Source: Bartonella sp. M0283 (GTDB lineage: Bacteria; Pseudomonadota; Alphaproteobacteria; Rhizobiales; Rhizobiaceae). Taken from it: a stretch of DNA of 64,000 nucleotides. A program made the translations under genes and the position numbers. Of this stretch, positions 6,654 through 15,490 are shown one piece after another. Where the stretch lies: the NCBI RefSeq assembly GCF_016100455.1, contig NZ_JACFSK010000001.1:1798001-1862000 (forward strand), given 5' to 3'. The notes beneath the pieces are model-generated. The model was not told the origin of the DNA, ran no database searches, and saw only the letters and a list, made by a program, of their open reading frames with translations. Numbering within the stretch: the stretch's first letter is position 1; the number at the start of each line of letters is the position of its first letter.

Positions 6654-9499
6654 AAACGCCGCGTCAAATTCAAACCATAAACCAAGCGATTATAAGCATT
6701 CGTACGTTGTTCCTTGGCCAAATTAACACCAATTGTTAAGTCTTCATTTATATCCAACGCAATATTTCCGAATATCGTCTTTGTCGGGATAAGTATATCA
6801 CCTGACGATTCCAGCGTACTCGAATATCCTATATTAAAATAAAACCGGTCGAAAGGATTAGTATCTGCGCGAAAAAGATAACCGCCCGAATGTCGGTTCT
6901 TCTGGTCAATTATATTAATCCATTGGGCAAATATAGTCATACGATCTTTGAAGAAAGTTTGCTTCAAGCCGGGCGTTATGGTTTTGACTACGCCATTGTC
7001 ATACCATTCGCTTTTGGTATCGAGTGTCGCTCCAAGCATGCCGACTTTTCCCAGTCTACCGATGTTGGTGCTACCTCCCGCACGTAAAATATATTGTGCC
7101 AGAAAATCTGCGTCCGGTGTGACAACACCCGACAAATAGGCCCAAACAGTCGGTCGGAATTGATGGGCAATTGCGAGCTCGATCTGCTGGTCATCCATAC
7201 TGAAACGATTGGAAAGACCCAACCGCCCGGTCAGTATCGTTGCTTCTGACAATTGATAGGAAAGCGCTAAGCCACCTTCCCGCCAGTTTTTATAAGGTGC
7301 AGTCAACTCGCTATAAGTACTATCAATGTCAAGACGCCACCGTTTACGGATAGGCCTTTGGATACGCTCGAGAACTTCTTTATCGTCAGGGGCAATTATA
7401 CGGGCCTGATCATAATCATTAATAGCTTCCCGATCACGCAAAAGGCCACGTTTGGCATCCCCCATGCCTAACCATGCCTGAAGATTTTTATTATTTTTCT
7501 TTATAATGCGGTTATAGACGGTAATCGCCCGCCTATATTGATGTTCAGCCATATAAAGCGCCGCGTCGGACAAAGCCACGTCTTCGTTTTCAGGGTAACG
7601 AAGCAACAATACATCAATACGGCGTCTCGCCAGCGCATAATCATTTTGCCAAAGCGCTACATTCACTTTGCCGAGTGAGGCTTCGAGAGCATCCGGTGAA
7701 ATTTCGAGAGCCTGATCGAATATTTTATCAGCTTCAGCAAATTTTTTCTGAAATGATAGAACATTGCCGAGCTTTATTAACAGATCAACATTATGAGGCG
7801 TTAATGATAAAGCCTGTCGATAAAGGGCTTCCGCATCAGCGAAGTTTTTTCCTGAAGAAACAATTTGCGACGCTTGCTCAGCCAGATGATTACTCTCGGC
7901 AAGATGCGGGTTGTCTTTGTCCATCCCGTTGGACGAATTGCCAGTAACGCCATATTTGGCGATTTTGATTTTTAAAGCGATTGCTCGTTCAATTTCTTTT
8001 AACAGGCTCGTCAATTCTTCATTGTCGGGTGACTGCGACAATGCCATTTCGCAAAGAGCTTTTGCTTTACCAAGCTCCCCCTTCCAATAGGCGATACGTG
8101 CCAAGCCCAAATTCGCATCGGTATAATCTGGTGCTATCATTAGAGCCCGACTAAAATTTTCTTTTGCCGCATCCAAATCTCCTAGAGCAAGAAGTGTAAG
8201 CCCCAATTGAACAAGGATATCCGCATTGTCCGGTTCGAGAGCTAAAGCAGCTTCAAAATGCTGTTTTGCAAGATCAAAATGCTGGGCTTTCCGTTCATTG
8301 CTGCCAATTTCGTATAACTGACCCACATTTTTCTGCTCGCTGTCTAAAACATCATTGGATGGTTCGACAGAAAGCTTTTCATTATCCGTTTTATTTTCCG
8401 TCTGTGAAAATTTTATGGCGTTGTCTATACGAAATTTAAAGTCGCGCGTAACAGAATTTTCCGGCTCTACCGATATGACATGATCGACCATTTCCTTGGC
8501 TGCAAAGAAATCACCTTGCCAATACAATATTGCGGCTTTTCCCAGTTTTGCCAAACTCAGCGTTGGCGCCAGGCGCAGAGCTTTTTCAAAATCTGCTTGA
8601 GCTTCCTCCACTTTGCCCATCGAGAGAAATATGAAACCACGTTTGGCCAAATCATCAGCCACATTACGAAAAGGGGCATTTAACCCGATAGCGGGAGCAA
8701 ACTTAAAAAAATAATTGCCCGTCTCTCTTATAGTGTCGGGAAAATTGTCAGATCCTGCAATTTGCTCGACCTCGTCATAGTCTTTTTTGCAAAAATTGAG
8801 ATTTGTTGACTCCAAATCAGATATCGATGGCGAGAGAATAACAGAATTCACTTTGACTATCTGCTTTAGCTTTTTCTGATAAGTTATCGCATTCAATACT
8901 TCTGTTTGAAGTGACTTCACTTCCTCATTATCCGGCTTTAATGCCAATATTTCTTCAGTGTAATGCTTTGCCTCTTCAAGATTGTTATGCGCGTAATCTA
9001 TTTTCACCAAACCGGTTTTTGCCTCGATATCATCGGGAACCATTACGAGCAGTTGACGAAATATCGGCTCTGCTCTGTCAAGTTCGCCGAGCCCCATGAA
9101 AGACATCCCCAATTCTCTCAAAATATCGGGATTGTCAGGTGACAAAGCAGACGCTTTTTCCAGTTTATCGATGGCTTCTTGATAATGCCCCTCTCGTCGC
9201 GCTTGATAGCCCTGTTCAAAAAGGACTTTAGCATTATTATTCAACAGCGGGCGGCTTTTCATTCCGGGTGGCGGCGCTTTTTCAAGTGGAATATCAAAAT
9301 TCAAAGGAGTTCCACCAAGCGCAAAGGATTTTTTATCTACCAGTTTCCGAAGGTTGCGAATTGACCGAAAATCATCATTTTTCTGTGTTTCTGCCGACGG
9401 CTGCCCATATGCCGACGCAGTGAAAAACACTCCTGAACACGAGATGATCGCTATCAACAGTCTGAAAAAACGTTTATTATTGCGTCTTTGACAAGCCAC
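6650..9499 (-). CDS. TPR-rich outer membrane protein with C-terminal YaiO-type beta-barrel
   Basis: 949 residues. A Sec signal peptide (LLIAIISCSGVFFTASAYG) is followed by many tetratricopeptide repeats (about residues 90-710). From about 720 the composition changes to alternating beta strands ending in ...LNLTRRF, the terminal Phe typical of outer-membrane barrels; this part resembles the YaiO family. Four TPR modules repeat at roughly 150-residue intervals, each containing a variant of ALxxxPDxxxAxLGLAxIxYWxG (about 160, 310, 455 and 600). The architecture, periplasmic TPRs plus a barrel, is that of polysaccharide exporters such as PgaA, BcsC and AlgK/AlgE, though the roughly 230-residue barrel is smaller than PgaA's. 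First of three overlapping genes, so it probably forms the exit pore or docking site for the polymer. Confidence 0.8.
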   Translation of the reverse strand: MACQRRNNKRFFRLLIAIISCSGVFFTASAYGQPSAETQKNDDFRSIRNLRKLVDKKSFALGGTPLNFDIPLEKAPPPGMKSRPLLNNNAKVLFEQGYQARREGHYQEAIDKLEKASALSPDNPDILRELGMSFMGLGELDRAEPIFRQLLVMVPDDIEAKTGLVKIDYAHNNLEEAKHYTEEILALKPDNEEVKSLQTEVLNAITYQKKLKQIVKVNSVILSPSISDLESTNLNFCKKDYDEVEQIAGSDNFPDTIRETGNYFFKFAPAIGLNAPFRNVADDLAKRGFIFLSMGKVEEAQADFEKALRLAPTLSLAKLGKAAILYWQGDFFAAKEMVDHVISVEPENSVTRDFKFRIDNAIKFSQTENKTDNEKLSVEPSNDVLDSEQKNVGQLYEIGSNERKAQHFDLAKQHFEAALALEPDNADILVQLGLTLLALGDLDAAKENFSRALMIAPDYTDANLGLARIAYWKGELGKAKALCEMALSQSPDNEELTSLLKEIERAIALKIKIAKYGVTGNSSNGMDKDNPHLAESNHLAEQASQIVSSGKNFADAEALYRQALSLTPHNVDLLIKLGNVLSFQKKFAEADKIFDQALEISPDALEASLGKVNVALWQNDYALARRRIDVLLLRYPENEDVALSDAALYMAEHQYRRAITVYNRIIKKNNKNLQAWLGMGDAKRGLLRDREAINDYDQARIIAPDDKEVLERIQRPIRKRWRLDIDSTYSELTAPYKNWREGGLALSYQLSEATILTGRLGLSNRFSMDDQQIELAIAHQFRPTVWAYLSGVVTPDADFLAQYILRAGGSTNIGRLGKVGMLGATLDTKSEWYDNGVVKTITPGLKQTFFKDRMTIFAQWINIIDQKNRHSGGYLFRADTNPFDRFYFNIGYSSTLESSGDILIPTKTIFGNIALDINEDLTIGVNLAKEQRTNAYNRLVYGLNLTRRF

Positions 9500-9746
9500 G
9501 TAACCACCACGCTTCTTGTCAGAATAAATCTACACCCGTTATCTAACAAGAAATCTTTAATTTTTAATGATGCGACCCACAAAATATACGTGAAAGCTAA
9601 ATAAATCGTTTACCTTGTTTATCCAGAGATTGTTTATAAAAAACTTTTCGACCCGTTATGATTTCAAATCGGAATTATTCTAAAAGACTGTATCATAGGT
9701 TGATATTTTCTTAGCATAATACTGCGGCTTGGTTACTCATCGTTCT
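9500..9746. promoter_or_regulatory. 247-base gap upstream of the TPR/barrel operon
   Basis: AT-rich spacer between the TPR/barrel gene and the upstream TIM-barrel gene, both on the minus strand. It must hold the promoter of the three-gene operon unless transcription reads through from 11414. I saw no hairpin with a U-tract after the upstream stop codon, so read-through is possible. Confidence 0.3.
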
Positions 9747-11414
9747 TCAAAGAAGACCGTGAATTGCCAATCCGTTGAAACTGCTAAAGGCTTTGAAATA
9801 TGGATGTAAACGCGAGAGAACGCCGTTTAAATCTTCTGTCCGCTTGAGAAAGCTTATTTTGTCAGCTTCCGGTTGTTCGATATGATCAAATTGATAGACT
9901 GTTTTATCTTTCCTATTGTCAGTCCTTGAGAGAACAAGAAGAACAGATCTGTAATTATGTTTGTTTGTCTCTGTTGAAGGTGTGAAATAAACTTTTGCCG
10001 GCCCGTTAACCGGCCCGTTTTCCAAGGCGACAGAAATTTTTGTATTGAATTTTTCTCCCCACATTAACCAACGCGCAGAAATAGCATTTATTTCCTTTTC
10101 GTTGGTCCGGTAAATCATAACAGTAAAACTTCCCAGATCCTTGATGCTGTCCAAAGCATTTTTACCGGCACTGCTATTCTGTATCCAGTAGGGAATGATG
10201 ACATCAATTGGTCCGGCCCAAATTTCATGCATTTTCATCAAAGTTGCGGCCCAGTTAACCCACATTCTGGATGGGTCCGCGGAATGTTTCGGATCGGTAT
10301 AAGGCTCTATGTCAAATTGCAGTCCCGCAAGCTTTGTATTTTCGGGAAGCCGTTTTTGGAATGCCGCTAATGTTTGAGCTCTTTGAAATGCAAGATCTTG
10401 ACCTTTTCCTGTAATCATATCCGCATCCCCTTCAACTGCATAAACATCAATCGATCTTTTATGCGCCTCGCCAAGAAACTCGACGAGCTGTTCTTCATCA
10501 ACAATGACATTATCCTGAATATCAATCTGAACATAAAGTTTGCTGATATGATAATGTTGTGCCCAATCAAGTAAATTAGCGGGTGAGTGAAGCCAATCCT
10601 GTTTGTGCCAAACCCAAGTGGCAATTGAATTTTCACTCGTGTCATTTTTCATCGTTATCGCGGCAATATCGAATTGCGCAGCCTCTTTAGGGCATTCGAT
10701 TATGATCTTGCTACTGGTTTTTTCTGATGAGGACAGTTCAAACAAATCGAAATCTTCCCGATCATCTGTCTTGGATTTCTTTTCAGAATGAACAGGAAAG
10801 GTCTTTGCATCATCCGGTACTGAATTGTCTTTGTCCGCAAAACCTACTTTGAACCGACTGTCTGCTCTGCCACTTATTACTAAAGATGAATTGGTCGTTT
10901 TCGGAAAGCTTCTGAGCGGGGCACTGAGAGCCAAGCCAGCACGCTCTTTTCCGGAATGACAAGTCAAACTTAAAATTCCATTTTTCTCCTGAAGCCTGAC
11001 GCGTCCTTCCAGTGAAAATAAAGACCGGTCCATCTGACTTAACAAATTATGATTTTGCCCTTCGGGTGTTTCCTGATATTCTGTATTCCTACTTTTTACG
11101 TTTTTGTCCGTAGCCACTGGCGTTGAAGCAATTGTCAGAACTGTATTTGACGGGAAAAACCGGTTCGCTTTATATTCACCTTCCAATTGGATTAAGGCCG
11201 GTTTTTCTTCAGATCTATCTATCGTTCCTACCCACGATAAATATAAACCGGATGTGGTATCAATATGCGGGCAAGCACTATCCGTAGCTCCGTCGCCATT
11301 ATCCGTCGTGCTATATAGACATAATTTATCGGACATCGCATTACTCACATTAAAGGCCGACAAGAGAAGAGCCGATAAAGCCAATATCCATGTAGAATGG
11401 AGCAACCTTCCCAT
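9747..11414 (-). CDS. secreted two-domain protein with TIM-barrel, possible glycoside hydrolase
   Basis: 555 residues. A signal peptide (WILALSALLLSAFNVSNA) is followed by a beta-rich domain with no family I recognise (about residues 30-255) and a region that reads as a (beta/alpha)8 barrel (about 262-550). Barrel features are WVWH at the first strand, ISKLYVQIDI, SIDVYAVEGD, and GLQFDIEPYTD (about 365-374), whose D-x-E pair resembles the catalytic strand of GH18-like and PgaB C-terminal hydrolases; IDVIIPYW and FTVMIYR follow. It lies just upstream of the TPR/barrel, HEAT and glycosyltransferase genes on the same strand, the place of a periplasmic modifying or cleaving enzyme in exopolysaccharide operons. 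No NodB-type deacetylase motif is visible. Activity is inferred from fold and position only. Confidence 0.6.
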   Translation of the reverse strand: MGRLLHSTWILALSALLLSAFNVSNAMSDKLCLYSTTDNGDGATDSACPHIDTTSGLYLSWVGTIDRSEEKPALIQLEGEYKANRFFPSNTVLTIASTPVATDKNVKSRNTEYQETPEGQNHNLLSQMDRSLFSLEGRVRLQEKNGILSLTCHSGKERAGLALSAPLRSFPKTTNSSLVISGRADSRFKVGFADKDNSVPDDAKTFPVHSEKKSKTDDREDFDLFELSSSEKTSSKIIIECPKEAAQFDIAAITMKNDTSENSIATWVWHKQDWLHSPANLLDWAQHYHISKLYVQIDIQDNVIVDEEQLVEFLGEAHKRSIDVYAVEGDADMITGKGQDLAFQRAQTLAAFQKRLPENTKLAGLQFDIEPYTDPKHSADPSRMWVNWAATLMKMHEIWAGPIDVIIPYWIQNSSAGKNALDSIKDLGSFTVMIYRTNEKEINAISARWLMWGEKFNTKISVALENGPVNGPAKVYFTPSTETNKHNYRSVLLVLSRTDNRKDKTVYQFDHIEQPEADKISFLKRTEDLNGVLSRLHPYFKAFSSFNGLAIHGLL

Positions 11415-12287
11415 AAGCTAATTCCCTGAATTGTGCTGATTTTTATCTTGCAAATTATATAACAATGTCACCCGAGTTGAACAACCTTATAAAAAGGTTC
11501 CTCCTGTCAGACAAACAAATTCAGAAAATAAATGTTATATTCGATTTTTCAATCTATAAAAATTTTATAATAAATAATATTATCATTTTAAATGTAAAAC
11601 ATATGTTATTCAAATATTTCAATTAAATTTTTTATATTACTAAATATTTTTATTAAATCGCGTTTAAATTTTAAATTTATTATTATTGTTTCAAAAATAA
11701 TATAAGGTGAACCGTCGCAAATTGAACTCCGCTTTTTCCAAACAGAGTCTGCACGCCATAAAACATGATAAAATAACGCTGTAATTCACTTTCCGGTTTT
11801 ATAATTTTGCCATGGACTGGTAAGAAAAAACGGCATCCGGTCTCGTGGAAATAATCTCGTTCGCTTCTCGGCAGCTTGGTTGAAAAGGGGGGCATTTCAT
11901 CCGACTATAGTGAAAAGCAATATATTTTTGCTCCTGTTATTATAGCCGGTTTAGCCAATCCGGAAGAAGCCAAAACACTGGAAATTTACCGTGGTTATAG
12001 GGCTATATTCTATGATCGTCATGATTATTGTTCCTTTTTAACTAAATCATGCACTTCACCCCCTGAAGCGCGGGATACAAAAAGTTTTAAAGTGAATAGC
12101 TACATGGATATGGCGGATACTCGTCCACAAAGCCCTGATATGCGGTGGGCATTTCCATCATAACCAATAATCATTCCATCAGAAAAAGCAGCAGACAAAA
12201 TACAAAAAAGCGACAGACAGAATATGTGTGCATTTTCTTTGTTTTGGAGGAAATCCATTATTGCGGGCAAACTTCCAATTTATCCGG
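11415..12287. other. 873-base gap, AT-rich, with no supported gene
   Basis: The part nearest the TIM-barrel gene (about 11440-11700) is extremely AT-rich and probably carries its promoter. From 11700 to 12270 composition is more gene-like, and open frames of 70-95 codons exist on both strands (11683-11895 minus, 11876-12163 plus), but none has a convincing ribosome binding site or a recognisable family. It may be the remnant of a decayed gene. Confidence 0.5.
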
Positions 12288-13292
12288 TTATCTATTTTTC
12301 AGATCAGACAGTGTATCTGCCAGAGTTTTCTCTAAAGGTCTGAATTGAAGCCCCAGAATTTTTTCATATCTTTCACTGCTGAAATGCGTTCTATCATATT
12401 GGCTTGCCATCAAACGGACCGAAGCCAATGATAATAAAATGGGCTTGCCTGTAAGCTTGCGATAAAGTTCCTGCAAAAAAGCGATGCAGTACAATAGCGG
12501 CATTGGCATGGTCTTTGTTGGCGTTTTGACATTGGCATAATGACCGATCATGGATACAAGGTCTTTCATCTGAATGTGACGGCCAGCAGCAAGATAACGT
12601 TCTCCAGGCTTGCCTTTAAGCGTGACCATGATTAGGGCAGCCGCAACGTCTCTTGCATCAACGACCGAAAAGGTCCCTGGAACAATGGCAGGCAATTTCC
12701 CGTTCATGACATCAAGCGCAAGTTGTCCGGCCGAGGTAGGCCCTATATCACCGGACCCCCACATCCACCCCGGTAAAATATAATAACATTTCATCGTCGG
12801 ATGCAGAGCGGCAAATTCTCTGACTGTTCTTTCACTGATGATTTTGCTCCGATAGTAATCATCCGAATTTTCTATATTTCTATCACATGTTTCATCAATC
12901 AATGTGCCAGCCTCACCATCAAGAACTGCAATTGAAGAAACATGAACAAACTGTTTGACACCGGCTTTTAAGGCCGCATCCAATAGGGATTTTGTACCAT
13001 TAATATTGATGTTTTCGAGATCAGCCCAATGGCTGCCGCCTTTATAATTGTCGCGGAAAAAAGCAGCTGTGTGAAAAACACTTTCGCATCCATTCAAATG
13101 GCTTTCGAAGCTAGAGACATCGGTCATATCGCCTTGGATGATATCAAGTTCATCATGAGGCGCGAATTGCTTGTTTGCCTTTTGTCGCGACCGGACCAAT
13201 GCTTTGACATGATAACCTTCGGCGAGCAATTGACGAACCAGATTATTGCCCAATAGTCCGGTGGCACCCGTTACGAAAACTGTTTTCTTCAT
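12288..13292 (-). CDS. NAD(P)-dependent epimerase/dehydratase (extended SDR, dihydroflavonol reductase-like)
   Basis: 334 residues of the extended short-chain dehydrogenase family. A Rossmann motif VTGATGLLGNNLVRQLL opens the protein; FVHVSSIAVL and the catalytic YYRSK (Tyr-x-x-x-Lys) follow, then the ILPGWMWGSGD substrate loop. Such enzymes reduce or epimerise aldehydes, ketones or sugar nucleotides; the substrate is unknown. The ATG at 13292 is preferred; a TTG at 13304 would add four residues. It is divergent from the TetR regulator at 13391 with an 98-base shared region full of inverted repeats, so it is the probable TetR target. Confidence 0.85.
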   Translation of the reverse strand: MKKTVFVTGATGLLGNNLVRQLLAEGYHVKALVRSRQKANKQFAPHDELDIIQGDMTDVSSFESHLNGCESVFHTAAFFRDNYKGGSHWADLENININGTKSLLDAALKAGVKQFVHVSSIAVLDGEAGTLIDETCDRNIENSDDYYRSKIISERTVREFAALHPTMKCYYILPGWMWGSGDIGPTSAGQLALDVMNGKLPAIVPGTFSVVDARDVAAALIMVTLKGKPGERYLAAGRHIQMKDLVSMIGHYANVKTPTKTMPMPLLYCIAFLQELYRKLTGKPILLSLASVRLMASQYDRTHFSSERYEKILGLQFRPLEKTLADTLSDLKNR

Positions 13293-13390
13293 CAACGATT
13301 CCAAATATCAAATGAAATTCATATATCAAGTGATATTTATGGTTCATTTGCCGACTTGTCAAATGAAATGTCGGATGATATCTGAAGTTT
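13293..13390. promoter_or_regulatory. divergent operator region between SDR gene and TetR gene
   Basis: ATATCA-AG-TGATAT forms an inverted repeat at 13323-13336. CAAATGAA occurs at 13309-13316 and 13360-13367, with its reverse complement TTCATTTG at 13343-13350. TetR regulators usually bind such repeats between themselves and their divergent target, so autoregulation and control of the reductase are likely. Confidence 0.55.
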
Positions 13391-14008
13391 ATGGTCAAAC
13401 AGATAAAACCGCGTAAAACAAGATTGGAAAGCCAGCAAGAGACACGCCAGAACCTGTTGGAAGCTGCACGCATGCTATTCACAGAATTGGGCTACGAGGC
13501 AACCTCCATTAGAGGAATCTGTGATAAAGCGGGCTATTCACAAGGAGCCTTTTATTCCAATTTCAATAATAAGGGCGAAGTTCTTTTAGAGCTTCTCGAG
13601 CAGTATAAATCCTTCGAGGCAAATTCACGAAAACAGCTCATTGATGATGCAGGGGATGATTTTGAAAAGGCCCTGACTGATATGATCTTGTGGTTTGAAC
13701 GTAATGATCAAAATATTTCCCACACAATTCTGTTCCTTGAAATGCAACTTCACGCTTTGCGCCATCCGACATTTGTAAAAACTTATAATAATCTTATGGA
13801 CGAACAAAAATCGTTCTATACGAAGCTCGTGCAACATCTGTTTGCTATGAGAAATATAGAACCTCCCTTTGATTGCTCGATTGTTGCTGAAGGGTTAATG
13901 GCACTTGGGGCTAATGAAGCAGTTGCCAGACGATTGAACCCGAAGCGGGAGAAGCAAAATCCCTTTTCGGCCTATCTGAAATTGATTTTTCAGATAGAAG
14001 AGGAATAG
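13391..14008 (+). CDS. TetR-family transcriptional regulator
   Basis: 205 residues. The N-terminal DNA-binding domain (about residues 15-65) has the TetR layout: helix RQNLLEAARMLFTELGYEATSI, then the helix-turn-helix with IRGICDKAGYSQGAFYSNFNNKGEVLLELL. The C-terminal ligand domain is helical and unspecific. Start ATG at 13391; the upstream ribosome binding site is weak. Divergent from the NAD-dependent reductase, with inverted repeats between the two, so it probably represses that gene and itself until a small ligand binds. Confidence 0.9.
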   Translation: MVKQIKPRKTRLESQQETRQNLLEAARMLFTELGYEATSIRGICDKAGYSQGAFYSNFNNKGEVLLELLEQYKSFEANSRKQLIDDAGDDFEKALTDMILWFERNDQNISHTILFLEMQLHALRHPTFVKTYNNLMDEQKSFYTKLVQHLFAMRNIEPPFDCSIVAEGLMALGANEAVARRLNPKREKQNPFSAYLKLIFQIEEE

Positions 14009-14506
14009 ACACGTTCGAAGCTCGTAGACCGGTATATTGATCATATAGGCAAGAAATATTTCTCTGCCTCTTTTTCATGAATAGTTATAAACCGGTTTCA
14101 CTATTAATGGCCTGACAAATTTCCGATCTGAGGTAAAGCAAGATAACAACGACCAATTTTTTTGGAATTTCATTGACTAAACATCGGCTTTATCACTCAC
14201 AAATTTATATATAGGCTGATTTATTATCCAAACACCTGATCTGCTTTTATATAAAATTTTATTTTCAAATAACTGCATAAAACTTATAGACTAACAGTCT
14301 CTTGGCCCGAGTAAATTCGTTGGCCGTCCCTGATCAGGCTCTGTTACCGCCCAAGCAAGGCAAAATTTTTTTGCATGAAATGAAAGCAGCATTTTGATTT
14401 TTTAAAATTGAGGAATAAACTCATCTTAAACTTGATACCATAATCAAACACCCATGACCAACTCATATGACCATTGCTAACGAATAATTTTTACCGGAGG
14501 TAGATG
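14009..14506. other. 498-base gap; promoter region of the ABC-NnrS operon
   Basis: No gene is supported here. Two inverted repeats lie near the downstream operon: TGAG-N7-CTCA (about 14410-14424) and TTGAT-ACCATA-ATCAA at 14432-14447. The latter has FNR-like half sites but a six-base rather than four-base spacer. The ribosome binding site CGGAGG is at 14495-14500. Confidence 0.4.
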
Positions 14507-15490
14507 ATGCTTACTCAAACACGCCGTCATTTTTTAATTGGCGCTTCACTTCTTCCTGTTGTTTGCGCATTTCCTTCTATTGCCGCTGCCGACGAAAAAA
14601 AACCGGTAATATGGGGGCCTCCGGCAGGTCCTTCTATCGTCGCGGCTTATGCAGTAAAAACCGGCATGTTGGAAGATTTGCTACCCGGTTGCCAATTCAA
14701 AGTTTGGAATAATCCCGATCAAATCAGAGCCGGTCTCGGTTCCGGCTCAATCAATATGGCCATTTTGCCGAGTTATAGCGGCGCGAATTTATATAATAAA
14801 GGTCTTGGTGTAAGATTGGCGAATATTCTGACAGACGGGCTTCTTTATATCGTTGCACCGAAAGCATCCAACATCAAAACACTTCAGGACCTTGTCGGTA
14901 AGAAACTTGCTGTACCATTCAAAAACGATATGCCCGACTATATTATGCAGGCAATTTTAAAAGCCTATGACATCAAGCCGAATGCAATCGACATACAATA
15001 TACGGGGAGCCTCCCCGAAGCTATGCCGCTTCTCATGATCGGACGTGTCGATGCGGCAGTCATTGTGGAACCTGCTGCCTCTACAGTGATTTCCATGAGC
15101 ACGGCATCCCCTAAAAAAATTGTTCGGGCTCTCGATATTCAAAAACTTTGGGAAAAAGTTTCGAAAACCGATGCTATTCCGCAAGCCGGACTTGTTGTTG
15201 GCAAAGGTTTCGAAGGCGACGAAGGAAAAGACAAAATAAAAGCGCTCAATGCATGTTTTTCTGATGCACTTGAAAAAATTAAAGCTGACCCCGAAAAAGC
15301 AGCCGACGAGATCAGCGGTCTTCTCGATTTTCCGCCGCGCCTGATAGCCGCATCCATCGCTTTCAGTCATCTTGTTGTTCATAATGCAAGCGAAGTGAAA
15401 CCGGCGCTGGAAACATTTTTCAATGTTCTTATCGAACAAAATTCTGCAATTTTGGGCGGCAAACTGCCTGATGATGGATTTTATGCCTGA
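14507..15490 (+). CDS. ABC transporter substrate-binding protein, NitT/TauT type
   Basis: 327 residues. The N-terminus TRRHFLIGASLLPVVCAFPSIAAA has a twin-Arg followed by a hydrophobic core, consistent with a Tat-type signal peptide. The mature part follows the NMT1/SsuA/NrtA fold: GPPAGPSIVAAYAVKTG, a central LVGKKLAVPFKND hinge and GRVDAAVIVEPA. Two adjacent ATG codons (14504, 14507) follow CGGAGG; the second has the better spacing. The stop overlaps the permease start (TGATG). Families of this type carry nitrate, sulfonates, pyrimidine precursors and others, so the ligand cannot be named. The operon ends in nnrS, which suggests a link to nitrogen oxide metabolism. Confidence 0.85.
   Translation: MLTQTRRHFLIGASLLPVVCAFPSIAAADEKKPVIWGPPAGPSIVAAYAVKTGMLEDLLPGCQFKVWNNPDQIRAGLGSGSINMAILPSYSGANLYNKGLGVRLANILTDGLLYIVAPKASNIKTLQDLVGKKLAVPFKNDMPDYIMQAILKAYDIKPNAIDIQYTGSLPEAMPLLMIGRVDAAVIVEPAASTVISMSTASPKKIVRALDIQKLWEKVSKTDAIPQAGLVVGKGFEGDEGKDKIKALNACFSDALEKIKADPEKAADEISGLLDFPPRLIAASIAFSHLVVHNASEVKPALETFFNVLIEQNSAILGGKLPDDGFYA

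Noticed and set aside
11876..12163. 95-codon plus-strand open frame
   Set aside because: TTG start without a good site, no recognisable family, overlapped by another unlikely frame; treated as possible remnant only.
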